NCBI GenBank assembly: GCA_910585445.1
Contig: CAJUEK010000015.1
Coordinates: 1 to 45,494, forward strand
Source of the DNA: an uncultured Bacteroidales bacterium
Lineage (GTDB): Bacteria; Bacteroidota; Bacteroidia; Bacteroidales; UBA932
Reading direction: 5' to 3'
DNA: 45,494 bases
Shown: positions 33,130 to 41,310 of the stretch, one piece after another
How the letters are laid out: every line of letters starts with the position of its first letter
Numbering within the stretch: position 1 is the stretch's first letter
Notes under the pieces: model-generated
Databases searched by the model: none
The model's input: only the letters and a program-made list of their open reading frames with translations
What the model was told of the DNA's origin: nothing
Made by a program: the position numbers and the translations under genes

Positions 33130-34116
33130 ATGAGCATTACAGTAGATATCGACAAGAATTCCGGCTTCTGCGCCGGAGTGATAAGGGCAATAGGAAAAGC
33201 CGAGGAGTTCCTCAAGGACGGCAAAAGGGAAGACGGGCAGCAGAAGCGTCTTTATTCGCTGGGGGCAATCGTGCACAATGATGCGGAACTGGCAAGGCTT
33301 GTCAATGAGGGCCTTGTGACGATTGACAAGGAAGACCTCGGGGAAATGGTTGACGCAAGCGGAGAGGTGCTCCTTATAAGGGCGCACGGCGAACCGCCAC
33401 AGACATACCGCCTGGCGGAAAAGCTCGGATTCAATGTGATAGACTGCACCTGCCCTGTCGTGCTGCAGCTTCAGAAGAGCATCAAGGACGCCTATAATTC
33501 ACAGAAAGAGGCCGGCAAAGGTCAGATTCTCATATTCGGCAAGATAGGACATGCGGAAGTGCTCGGACTTATCGGGCAGACAGACGGCATGGCAACAGTG
33601 GTCGAAGACCTCGCCATGCTGGAAAAGGCGGTCGAAGACGGCACCATAAGCCTCGGCGTGCCTACTGAAGTGTTCAGCCAGACGACAAAGAGCCCGGCAG
33701 AATATTCGAGACTGTGCTCAAGGCTCGAGGAGCTGATGGCCGGATACTGCGAGCTTTCTGTCGAGAGGTTCAAAGGTACACGCATGCTGGTGGTGCATGA
33801 CACAATCTGCTCGCAGGTGGCCACAAGGCATGAAAGGCTTTCGAAGTTCGCTCTCGAGCATGACCTCATCATTTTCGTGTCAGGCAAGGCAAGTTCAAAC
33901 GGAAAAGTGCTCTGCGACCTGTGCAAATCCCTGAATATAAGGACATACCATATTGATTCAGTCGATGACATAAAGCGCGAATGGTTCCGTGCAGACGACA
34001 AGGTAGGAATCTGCGGAGCCACTTCCACGCCTAAGTGGCTGCTGGAGGATGTGGCGGAACATGTGCTCAGTCTCAACAAGTTCGCTCAGGACTGGGAGCA
34101 GACCTACAATGTCTGA
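33130..34116 (+). CDS. ispH: 4-hydroxy-3-methylbut-2-enyl diphosphate reductase
   Basis: The last enzyme of the MEP isoprenoid pathway; it makes IPP and DMAPP with a 4Fe-4S cluster. The 328-aa protein shows the three cluster cysteines in context: GFCAGV (Cys14), CTCPVVLQLQ and the C-terminal GICGATSTPKW. RAHGEPP carries the substrate-binding His, and GHAEVLGLIGQT is also conserved. It is somewhat longer than the Bacteroides enzyme owing to inserts. It forms an operon with cmk, a common pairing in the phylum. Confidence 0.94.
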   Translation: MSITVDIDKNSGFCAGVIRAIGKAEEFLKDGKREDGQQKRLYSLGAIVHNDAELARLVNEGLVTIDKEDLGEMVDASGEVLLIRAHGEPPQTYRLAEKLGFNVIDCTCPVVLQLQKSIKDAYNSQKEAGKGQILIFGKIGHAEVLGLIGQTDGMATVVEDLAMLEKAVEDGTISLGVPTEVFSQTTKSPAEYSRLCSRLEELMAGYCELSVERFKGTRMLVVHDTICSQVATRHERLSKFALEHDLIIFVSGKASSNGKVLCDLCKSLNIRTYHIDSVDDIKREWFRADDKVGICGATSTPKWLLEDVAEHVLSLNKFAQDWEQTYNV

Positions 34117-34130
34117 TAATCAGTATTTTT

Positions 34131-34162
34131 TTTGGTCGGATAGCTACATTTTTCTATTTTTG
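34131..34162 (+). promoter_or_regulatory. Promoter of efp
   Basis: TTTG at 34131-34134 and TATTTTTG at 34155-34162 are separated by 20 bases. The efp ATG is 43 bases downstream. It is among the best promoter matches in the window. Confidence 0.8.
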
Positions 34163-34204
34163 CAGCCGGATTTTCAGAATTATCAATAAAAACATATACT
34201 TTTT

Positions 34205-34771
34205 ATGGCAACAACAGCTGACTTCAAGAACGGACTTTACCTCAATTTCAACGGCAAGCCATGCTCAATCGTATGGTTCCAGCACGTGAAGCCTGGCAAG
34301 GGTCCAGCTTTCGTAAAGACAAAGCTCCGTAACCTCGAGAACGGACGCATACTTGAGAACACATTCACTGCAGGTGCAAAAATCGAGACCATCAATGTCG
34401 AGAGAAGGCCTTACCAGTTCCTCTACAAGGACGAGGACGGCTTCAACTTCATGCACGAGGAGACTTTCGAGCAGATTCACCTTGACACTGACCTCGTTGA
34501 CAATGCAGACCTCATGAAAGAGGGCCAGCATGTGGAAATGATGTTCCTCGCTGATGAGGAGCGCTGTCTCACTTGCGAGCTTCCTACATATGTCGAGCTT
34601 GAGGTGACTTACAGCGAGCCTGCAGTCAAGGGTGACACCGCATCAACAAATGCTCTCAAGGAAGTCACCCTCGAGACAGGCGCAACCATCATGGCTCCTC
34701 TTTTCATCAACCAGGGAGAGAAGATCCGTGTCAACACGACTGACCGTTCATATGGCGAGCGCGTGAAATAA
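34205..34771 (+). CDS. efp: Elongation factor P
   Basis: EF-P binds ribosomes stalled on polyproline and stimulates peptide bond formation. The 188-aa protein has the usual KOW-like domain 1 with the loop HVKPGKGPAFVKTKLRN; Lys32 sits at the tip, the position that is modified in many bacteria. Two OB domains follow, ending GEKIRVNTTDRSYGERVK. Codon use looks strongly biased, as expected for a well-expressed gene. It has its own promoter and terminator. Confidence 0.97.
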   Translation: MATTADFKNGLYLNFNGKPCSIVWFQHVKPGKGPAFVKTKLRNLENGRILENTFTAGAKIETINVERRPYQFLYKDEDGFNFMHEETFEQIHLDTDLVDNADLMKEGQHVEMMFLADEERCLTCELPTYVELEVTYSEPAVKGDTASTNALKEVTLETGATIMAPLFINQGEKIRVNTTDRSYGERVK

Positions 34772-34791
34772 TCCGCAGACGGATACAAGCG

Positions 34792-34834
34792 AAATAGGGT
34801 GGGCAAAGTAAACTTTTGCTCACCCTATTTTTCT
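34792..34834 (+). terminator. Terminator of efp
   Basis: An inverted repeat AAATAGGGTG-GCAAA...TTTGC-CACCCTATTT is followed by a T-rich run, 20 bases after efp. Confidence 0.88.
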
Positions 34835-35033
34835 TTGAAAAACTGCCCTTCTTAGCACCCCAAAAAACTAAGTTTTCGTCCTCTTTTCTCTTTACGTAGC
34901 TTGCATCGCGCCCTTAGGCTCACCAGGGCAATGGAACAAATTGGCCGGCAGGTCTATTTGGCATTGAATCAATGCATTTATCAAAAACGGTTTAAGAATC
35001 GGCCCAAATTTTTACCGAATGCTCCCAAAAAGA
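34835..35033. other. Gene-free stretch between efp and the lptB terminator
   Basis: No open frame here has protein-like composition. I see no tRNA, promoter match or repeat of the dispersed family. It may be decayed sequence. Confidence 0.5.
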
Positions 35034-35071
35034 AAAACGGTAAAAAAATCGCACGATATTTTTACCGTTTT
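35034..35071. terminator. Terminator of dnaX-lptB
   Basis: An inverted repeat AAAACGGTAAAAA-ATCG / CGAT-TTTTTACCGTTTT with a 3-base loop. A-rich and T-rich ends could serve both strands; on the minus strand it lies about 55 bases past lptB. Confidence 0.82.
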
Positions 35072-35124
35072 CCAAATTTTCCATTGCAGCTTGCCACAGC
35101 ATTCAAGCAAATGGTAATCCCTTA

Positions 35125-35952
35125 TTATTGTTCCTTGCTGCTTTTGAGTGAGGCCAGGGCATCGTGCTCGGCCTGAGTGTTGAGCCTCTGCGGTCCGCCT
35201 GATTCGGCACGCAGGAAAGCGTCAGAGCGCTTGAGCACAAAATTGGAGCCGAGATATTTAGTGCGCACCTCATCATCGGCTGCCAATGCCTCCGGAGTGC
35301 CGCTCTGCAGAATGGAGCCTTCGTAGAGAAGATATGCACGGTCAATGATGGCAAGCGTCTCACCCACATTATGGTCTGTGATGATGACTCCGATATTCTT
35401 GTATTTCAGTTTTGCGATTATATACTGGATATCCTCCACAGCAATCGGGTCCACACCTGCGAAAGGCTCGTCAAGCAGGATGAACTTCGGGTCGATTGCC
35501 AAGGCCCTGGCAATCTCGCAGCGGCGGCGCTCTCCTCCGGAAAGCTGTATTCCCTTGCTCTTGCGCACCTTATGGAGGTTGAACTCGTCGAGAAGTGACT
35601 CCAGACGGTCCTTCCTTTCCGCTTTGGAGAACTGCTTGGACATCTCCATTACGGACATTATGTTGTCCTCCACACTCATGTGACGGAACACAGAGGCTTC
35701 CTGTGCAAGATATCCCACGCCTTTCTGAGCGCGCTTGAACATGGGAAGCTTGGTTATTTCCTCATCATCCAGGAAGATTTTGCCGGCATTCGGAACGATA
35801 AGGCCCGTTATCATATAGAAGCTCGTGGTCTTTCCCGCACCGTTAGGACCGAGAAAGCCGACAATCTCGCCTTGCTCCACTTCCATGGAAACGCCCTTCA
35901 CGACTGTGCGCGGGCCATATTTCTTTACTAAGTTTTCGCAACGAAGTTTCAT
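35125..35952 (-). CDS. lptB: LPS export ABC transporter ATP-binding protein LptB
   Basis: The cytoplasmic ATPase of the LptB2FG complex that extracts lipopolysaccharide from the inner membrane. Walker A is GPNGAGKT (35-42), the signature is LSGGERRRCEIARAL, Walker B is FILLDEPFAGVDP, and the switch His is in VIITDHNVGETL. These match LptB closely. The 275-aa length includes a C-terminal extension of about 30 residues beyond E. coli LptB (241 aa), rich in Ala/Glu/Ser. It is 30 bases after dnaX and shares its operon. Confidence 0.94.
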   Translation of the reverse strand: MKLRCENLVKKYGPRTVVKGVSMEVEQGEIVGFLGPNGAGKTTSFYMITGLIVPNAGKIFLDDEEITKLPMFKRAQKGVGYLAQEASVFRHMSVEDNIMSVMEMSKQFSKAERKDRLESLLDEFNLHKVRKSKGIQLSGGERRRCEIARALAIDPKFILLDEPFAGVDPIAVEDIQYIIAKLKYKNIGVIITDHNVGETLAIIDRAYLLYEGSILQSGTPEALAADDEVRTKYLGSNFVLKRSDAFLRAESGGPQRLNTQAEHDALASLKSSKEQ

Positions 35953-35982
35953 TTCTCACGTTTGTTTTGTGCCTTTGCACGT

Positions 35983-37926
35983 TTATTTGATGTCAAGCCC
36001 GAAATCCTTTACAAGATTCTTCACCTCGTCATTTTCCGACATAAGTTCCTTGGCCTTTTCGCTCGGCATGTATATTTTCTTATGCTCTACGGTATCCTGC
36101 GTGACGCTTACCCTGAGATATACTTTCATAGAGCCGACTATCTTGCGGTAGCTGCCCTCAAGGTCATGAAGGAGCTTTGACTCTACCCATTCTTTCTGCG
36201 CCTCATTTACGACACGGAAAATCACTGTCTTGGCCGAGTCGGAAGGCTCAATTGTAAGGGTGGTGGTCGTAAGCATGCTCGCCAGGCGAGGCTTGTCTTC
36301 ATATTGCCTTGCAAGCTCGGGCCACTTTTCAATCAGCAGTTCATCCTCAGGAAGAGGAGTGTCCTCAGCTGCTGCAGCGGCAACTTCCGGAGCTGCCTCC
36401 ATCATGGATTTGAGCGAAAGGGAGGCGGCTGGGCGGGCGCTGCGCGCACGCCGGTCCCTTGCAGGGACCTGTCCTTCGGGAACCGAAGGAGCCGCCGCGG
36501 CATGCTGGCTTTGATGTATGACTTCTGAAGCAGCAGGTACCTCTGACTGTTTCTCCACAGGAGCCGGTGAATTGGCAGGCTGGACGGCTGACGGCTGAGC
36601 CGGTGCACCCTGCTCTGAAACTTGCCGGACAGTTGTCTGTTGAACTACAGTTTGCTGAGATGCTGTTTGCTGAGCCGGTACAGATTGAACCATTGAAGGC
36701 TGCACTGCAGGCTGTTGTGCCTGGGCAGGCCGTGATGCTGCCTGCTGAACGGATGTCTGCTGAACAGCTGCCGGTTGAGCGGCGACTGGTTGAACGGCAA
36801 CGGGTTGGGCAGCAGCCTGGACTCCGGCCTGACGGTTCATAAGGAAACTGAGCCTCATCAGCGAGAACTCTATATGCAGGCGGGGATTCACGCTTGCACG
36901 GTATCCCGATTCACATTGCGCAGTGATGCCCAAAGCCTCATAGAGGAACTGCAAAGGACACCTTGACGCCTGTTCCATATACTTTTTCTTAAGAGACTCA
37001 GGCAATTCAAGAAGAGCCTCAAGCCCTCCGCTCTTGCTGACAAGCAAATCCCTGAGATGTGACGAAAGGGCCGCCACGAAATGCAGGGCATTGAAACCTT
37101 TAGCAAGAATCCCGTCAAAAGTCATGAGCGCGGAAGACCAGTCACCCGCCAGGAACGCATCAACCAGCGAAAAGCTGTACTCATAATCAAGCACATTAAG
37201 ATTCCGAAGCACATCCTCATACTTCACATCCGTTCCGCAGAACGCCACCGTCTGGTCAAAAATCGTGAGCGCGTCCCTCATCGCCCCGTCCGCCTTATGC
37301 GCAATCACATGAAGCGACTCGTCATCAATGGTCACCCCTTCCCCGGAGGCCACCATCCTGAGATTCCTGACTATGTTCTCCACAGTTATCCTGTTGAAAT
37401 CATATGTCTGGCACCTCGAAAGAATCGTAGGAAGAATCTTGTGCTTCTCTGTCGTGGCAAGAATGAAGATGGCATGGGCAGGCGGCTCCTCAAGTGTTTT
37501 CAGAAATGCGTTGAAAGCCGACTGAGAGAGCATGTGGACCTCATCAATGATATAAACGCTGTATCTGCCCACCTGCGGAGGTATGCGTACCTGGTCCATA
37601 AGGGCCTTGATGTCATCCACGCCATTGTTCGAGGCCGCGTCCAGCTCATGTATGCAATATGAGCGCCCTTCTGCGAAAGAGAGGCAGGATTCACACTTTC
37701 CGCACGGTTCCATATTCTCCGTAGGGTCGGAGCAGTTTATCATTTTTGCGAAAATGCGGGCCGTGGTAGTCTTTCCGACTCCGCGCGGACCGCAGAAAAG
37801 GTAGGCATGCGCAAGCTGGCCCCTGAGGATGGAATTCTTCAGGGTCTGCGCTATATTGTCCTGGCCAATCAGTGTTCCGAAAGAGTCTGGCCTGTATTTT
37901 CTTGCAGATACTATATACTGGGACAT
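35983..37926 (-). CDS. dnaX: DNA polymerase III subunit gamma/tau
   Basis: The clamp-loader ATPase. The 647-aa protein has Walker A GPRGVGKT (46-53), zinc cysteines Cys65, Cys75, Cys78 and Cys81, the DEVHMLS Walker B and ILATTEKHKI sensor 1. After domain III (about residue 362) comes a Gln/Pro/Ala/Val-rich linker of about 110 residues made of short imperfect repeats (VQPVAAQPAAVQQ). A C-terminal tau-like domain follows (about 545-647). I did not find an obvious A-rich slippery site, so a separate gamma form is not evident. It heads the dnaX-lptB operon. Confidence 0.95.
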   Translation of the reverse strand: MSQYIVSARKYRPDSFGTLIGQDNIAQTLKNSILRGQLAHAYLFCGPRGVGKTTTARIFAKMINCSDPTENMEPCGKCESCLSFAEGRSYCIHELDAASNNGVDDIKALMDQVRIPPQVGRYSVYIIDEVHMLSQSAFNAFLKTLEEPPAHAIFILATTEKHKILPTILSRCQTYDFNRITVENIVRNLRMVASGEGVTIDDESLHVIAHKADGAMRDALTIFDQTVAFCGTDVKYEDVLRNLNVLDYEYSFSLVDAFLAGDWSSALMTFDGILAKGFNALHFVAALSSHLRDLLVSKSGGLEALLELPESLKKKYMEQASRCPLQFLYEALGITAQCESGYRASVNPRLHIEFSLMRLSFLMNRQAGVQAAAQPVAVQPVAAQPAAVQQTSVQQAASRPAQAQQPAVQPSMVQSVPAQQTASQQTVVQQTTVRQVSEQGAPAQPSAVQPANSPAPVEKQSEVPAASEVIHQSQHAAAAPSVPEGQVPARDRRARSARPAASLSLKSMMEAAPEVAAAAAEDTPLPEDELLIEKWPELARQYEDKPRLASMLTTTTLTIEPSDSAKTVIFRVVNEAQKEWVESKLLHDLEGSYRKIVGSMKVYLRVSVTQDTVEHKKIYMPSEKAKELMSENDEVKNLVKDFGLDIK

Positions 37927-37946
37927 ACTTGTTCTTTAGTCATAAC

Positions 37947-38031
37947 CGGCATATATACTTAAAAGCCCATAGCAGAACGTAAGAACTTTTGCCAAGGCAC
38001 AAACGTACATATGTGCGAAGTACAAATATAG
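37947..38031. repeat. Degenerate hairpin repeat unit between dnaX and the divergent operon
   Basis: The order matches the family: CATATATA in the first-box position, TAAAAGCCCATAGCAGAAC, TTTTGCCAAGGC, CAAACG, then ATGTGC-GAA-GTACA and CAAATATAG. The first hairpin and first box are eroded, so this is the least conserved copy. Confidence 0.65.
38023..38030 (-). promoter_or_regulatory. Possible -7 box for dnaX
   Basis: Read leftward it is TATATTTG, about 97 bases before the dnaX ATG. It is the distal box of the repeat unit here; the proximal one is degenerate. If used, the dnaX leader would contain the hairpins. Confidence 0.45.
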
Positions 38032-38042
38032 CACTAATTTTG

Positions 38043-38050
38043 TAACTTTG
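38043..38050 (+). promoter_or_regulatory. -7 box for the secreted protein-M16-methyltransferase operon
   Basis: TAACTTTG matches TAnnTTTG, 46 bases before the ATG at 38096. A second match, TAATTTTG, directly precedes it at 38035-38042. Confidence 0.6.
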
Positions 38051-38095
38051 CGCCCGTTTGCACATATACCAATACTTATTAAACAGAATCCTGAC

Positions 38096-38947
38096 ATGAA
38101 AAGAATCCTGATACTTCTTGCATCATTGGCATTTCCGCTGATAGCCGGCGCACAGGCACAAATCAACACGAAAAAAATCAAGATAAGCGACTTCACGGGG
38201 AAAGTCACCAAAGTCGTCCTCACCGGCAACGCATTCTACGACAGTTCACTCAAAGACGAGATAGCATCAAGATGGCGCATTTCCCCATATGAGTTCTGTA
38301 CAACCGAAGAATTCAACTCACTTAAGGAAAACGGCGAATATTACTTTCTCATAACGGCAAGCGGAAGATTCAGGAAAGAAGACACTCCCGGCATCATGTT
38401 CCTTACCCTTGTCAAGGGAGGGCCTAAGGCAGCCTTAGGAATAGATGAGATGCTCGAAGTGGTGTCAATGCCGCTGTGCCCGGCCGAAAATCCTTCGGGA
38501 CGCGAGCTTGTTTTCCTTCCAGCATTCATAGACATCATCCAGCAATATACCCTGGACTCAATGGAGAGGGACCTAAGCGGATATACCGGACTGAGCAACT
38601 ACACGCTCAACATGCCCAAATCGGGAGGCATGGACATAATATTCGCGGAAGAAGACCTCAATTCCGGAATAACACGCACATTCAGGGACACGCATTTTGA
38701 CTCGTCCATATCAGTGACCGATGAAGACAGCGCTGACGAGTATATGATTGAGAATGAGCCGAATGTTCTCGTGAGCTATACCGTAGCGCCGGATTGCCCG
38801 CAACCGGGTTCCTATTGCTACAAAATGCTCATAAACACTTCCACCCATGAAATATATTACTACCGCAGGCACCGGATTGGCAAGAAGACGGGACCGGGCT
38901 TCCTCCCGGAGGACCTCAAGAGAATAATCTCCTATAGGGGACATTAA
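38096..38947 (+). CDS. Secreted protein of unknown function
   Basis: A 283-aa protein with a clear signal peptide (MKRILILLASLAFPLIAGAQ). The mature part has no domain I recognise. It contains FTGKVTKVVLTGNAFYDSSLKDEIASRWRISPYEF in short conserved-looking blocks, GIMFLTLVKGG, and a C-terminal YYYRRHRIGKKTGPGFLPEDL. The pattern resembles uncharacterised Bacteroidales periplasmic proteins. The ATG at 38096 was chosen for the signal peptide; an earlier frame at 38048 begins inside the promoter. It is 20 bases upstream of the M16 peptidase gene, so a joint envelope role is possible but unproven. Confidence 0.75.
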   Translation: MKRILILLASLAFPLIAGAQAQINTKKIKISDFTGKVTKVVLTGNAFYDSSLKDEIASRWRISPYEFCTTEEFNSLKENGEYYFLITASGRFRKEDTPGIMFLTLVKGGPKAALGIDEMLEVVSMPLCPAENPSGRELVFLPAFIDIIQQYTLDSMERDLSGYTGLSNYTLNMPKSGGMDIIFAEEDLNSGITRTFRDTHFDSSISVTDEDSADEYMIENEPNVLVSYTVAPDCPQPGSYCYKMLINTSTHEIYYYRRHRIGKKTGPGFLPEDLKRIISYRGH

Positions 38948-38967
38948 TAACTGCGAATGAGAATATA

Positions 38968-40218
38968 ATGATAAGCGGCAAAGCAGATTGCGGAATGCAG
39001 TATGCCGTAAAGAGGAGCAATTCGTCCGTAGGATATTGCGCATTGAGCATCAAATGCGGCACAAGGGACGAGGAGGGTTTCCACAACGGGACTGCACATT
39101 TCATAGAACATACGATATTCAAAGGCACGGAACGCAGGAGCGCTTCAGTGATAAACGGTTACCTCGACAGGCTTGGCGGGGAGCTAAACGCATATACGAC
39201 AAAGGAAGAGATTGTATTTCATGCCACCGTGCTGAAAGAAGACCTCGGAAAGGCCGCCTCACTCCTGTTCGAGCTGGCCACGGAGCCGACATTCCCCGAA
39301 CATGAGATACAGACGGAGAAAGGTGTCGTGATAGACGAGATAAACTCGTACAAGGACACCCCGTCCGAAGACATCTATGACAGATTCGAGGAGATGCTTT
39401 TCAAGGGGCATCCGCTCGGGGGAAACATACTCGGGACTGCCGCCTCGGTCAGAAAAATGACACGTGACGAGCTGCTCCGGTTCGTGAGGGAGAAATTCCG
39501 TCCGGAAAAGATGGCATTTACTGTGGTCGCAGACATAGAGGAGAGCAAAATGGAGAAAGCGGCCGTCAGGCTTGCGGAGAAATATTTCGGAAAGAACGGC
39601 AGCGGCGACATGGAAGAAAGCGGTTCAGGCAAAGCCTGCGGCACATACATGGCTCCGGCAGCGGAACCGTTTGACAAGACCGTAAACAAAAGAAGCCATC
39701 AGGCCAATTGCGTCATAGGAGGGCTGGCCCCGTCGCTGTATCAGGAACGGGAAAGGCTTGCGGCTGTGCTTCTGTGCAATATACTCGGAGGGCCGGCAAG
39801 CAACTCCCTGCTGAACTCGGTCTTACGGGAAAAGAACGGATGGGTGTATGGAGTGGAATGCTCATACACACAATATGCGGACACCGGAATAGCCGCAATA
39901 TGCCTCGGATGCGACAGGGACAATCTGGACAAATGCCTGAAAGCCATAGGAAAAGTGCTGGACAAGCTGCGCAGCGGGACACTGTCAGAGCGCAAACTGA
40001 AAGCCGCAAAGAAACAGTTGCTCGGCCAGCTTGCCATAAGCTCGGACAACGGCGAAACACAATGTCTGTCAATGGGCAAAGGGCTTCTGTCCTACGGCAA
40101 GATAACAGGGCCGCAGCAGACGCTCCGCATGGTGGAGGCCATCACAGCAGAGGATGTACGGGAAATGGCATGTAAAATTTTCTCTCCGGACAAGCTGTCC
40201 AGACTGATTTATCTTTAA
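38968..40218 (+). CDS. M16 family zinc peptidase
   Basis: A 416-aa inverzincin of the insulinase/processing-peptidase family. The HxxEH motif is His44-Phe-Ile-Glu47-His48, and Glu124 lies 76 residues later at the position of the third zinc ligand. The second half has ANCVIGGLAPSLYQERERLAAVLLCNILGG and the RE-x-NGWVYGVE stretch of the inactive domain, so the protein has both halves in one short chain. No signal peptide is visible, so a cytoplasmic or atypically exported location is possible. It lies between a secreted protein gene and an O-methyltransferase gene that starts 5 bases later. Confidence 0.92.
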   Translation: MISGKADCGMQYAVKRSNSSVGYCALSIKCGTRDEEGFHNGTAHFIEHTIFKGTERRSASVINGYLDRLGGELNAYTTKEEIVFHATVLKEDLGKAASLLFELATEPTFPEHEIQTEKGVVIDEINSYKDTPSEDIYDRFEEMLFKGHPLGGNILGTAASVRKMTRDELLRFVREKFRPEKMAFTVVADIEESKMEKAAVRLAEKYFGKNGSGDMEESGSGKACGTYMAPAAEPFDKTVNKRSHQANCVIGGLAPSLYQERERLAAVLLCNILGGPASNSLLNSVLREKNGWVYGVECSYTQYADTGIAAICLGCDRDNLDKCLKAIGKVLDKLRSGTLSERKLKAAKKQLLGQLAISSDNGETQCLSMGKGLLSYGKITGPQQTLRMVEAITAEDVREMACKIFSPDKLSRLIYL

Positions 40219-40223
40219 GCGAA

Positions 40224-40895
40224 ATGGAAAATATCTACAACTATATAAAGGAGCATGCGATCCCTCAGTCTGATGCTCTCTCATGGGTCGAGAAACAGAC
40301 ACATCTGAGGACAAATCATGCAAGGATGTTGTCCGGGGCAGTACAGGGACAATTCATGCGTATGCTTGTGCAGATGACAAAGGCAGAGAGGATTCTGGAA
40401 TTGGGAACTTTCACCGGATACTCGGCCATATGCATGGCTTCTGCCCTTGATGCGAACGGGCATCTGGACACTTTGGAGCTTAATGACGAACTTGAGGACC
40501 TCATACTTGAGGGCTTCGGCAGAGCAGGGCTTTCGGACAGGATAACCCTGCATATCGGAGACTGCAAGGAGACCCTCAAACGGATGCTGTCTGAAATGAG
40601 AGACAGCGACAACGGGAACTGTGACCCTGACAAGCAATATGACATCGTATATATGGATGCCAATAAGCGTGAGTACTGCGAGTATTATGAGCTTGTCTTT
40701 GACATGGTGCGCCCGGGAGGTCTCATCCTTGCTGACAATGTGCTGTGGGACGGGAAAGTGTGCCAGGACCCGCTTCCGCAGGACAAGCAGACTCTCGGAA
40801 TCGCACGTTTCAATGACATGATAAGAGACGACCGCCGCGTGGAGTCCGTGATAATCCCCCTTCGCGACGGCCTCAACATTATCCGTAAGAAATAG
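40224..40895 (+). CDS. O-methyltransferase (SAM-dependent, class I)
   Basis: A 223-aa protein of the caffeoyl-CoA O-methyltransferase-like family. SAM-binding motif I is ILELGTFTGYSAICMA, followed by LDTLELND, then DIVYMDANKREYCEYYELVFDMVRPGGLILADNVLWDGKV with the metal-binding Asp/Asn residues. Bacterial members methylate catechol-like or related hydroxyls; the substrate here is unknown. It is the last gene of the operon, ending 4 bases from a convergent lipoprotein gene. Confidence 0.92.
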   Translation: MENIYNYIKEHAIPQSDALSWVEKQTHLRTNHARMLSGAVQGQFMRMLVQMTKAERILELGTFTGYSAICMASALDANGHLDTLELNDELEDLILEGFGRAGLSDRITLHIGDCKETLKRMLSEMRDSDNGNCDPDKQYDIVYMDANKREYCEYYELVFDMVRPGGLILADNVLWDGKVCQDPLPQDKQTLGIARFNDMIRDDRRVESVIIPLRDGLNIIRKK

Positions 40896-40899
40896 AATC

Positions 40900-41310
40900 T
40901 CAGTCGGTTTCTATGGTTTCCATTATCACGAACTCAGTCTCAAAGCCGTTTTCAATTTCACGGATATCCGATAGTGCATGCAAATCCAATATAGATATTA
41001 TGACATGGTTGTGATACGGTGAAGACAGCATCAGCGAGTCACAATGGAAAAAATATATTTTATCTTCTTCGAAAGTCAAAGCCGGAAGTACAATCATCGT
41101 CCAATACCCATAGCTACTGTCAGGTGCCAGGCTTATGCTTTGCTGATTCTGCCATTTATATGAAGTGATTTCTACCGGCACGTCAAGACTGTTCGTAACG
41201 ATAAACCTGCTGTATGGATTCACAACTGGCCATCCGTCAAGGATTTCTGGTTTCTCACAAGAAACCAGTGAAGACAATGCCAATACGAATAATAAAATAC
41301 TTCTTTTCAT
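40900..41310 (-). CDS. Small lipoprotein, tandem copy 1
   Basis: A 136-aa lipoprotein: MKRSILLFVLALSSLVSC, lipidated at Cys18, followed by EKPEILDGWPVVNPYSRF. The mature part is beta-rich (VEITSYKWQNQQSISLAPDSS). It is identical to copy 2 except for the last 16 or so residues (ends ETEFVIMETIETD). No family recognised. The gene overlaps nothing and ends 4 bases from the convergent methyltransferase gene. It follows copy 2 after 3 bases, so both are in one operon behind the zincin. Confidence 0.82.
   Translation of the reverse strand: MKRSILLFVLALSSLVSCEKPEILDGWPVVNPYSRFIVTNSLDVPVEITSYKWQNQQSISLAPDSSYGYWTMIVLPALTFEEDKIYFFHCDSLMLSSPYHNHVIISILDLHALSDIREIENGFETEFVIMETIETD

Noticed and set aside
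34901..35176. A 91-codon plus-strand frame after efp.
   Set aside because: It runs through a bidirectional terminator into the 3' end of lptB and has low-complexity Lys/Asn content typical of non-coding AT-rich DNA.
35983..37926. A programmed frameshift site for a gamma form of DnaX.
   Set aside because: I found no A-AAA-AAG-type slippery run after the ATPase domain.
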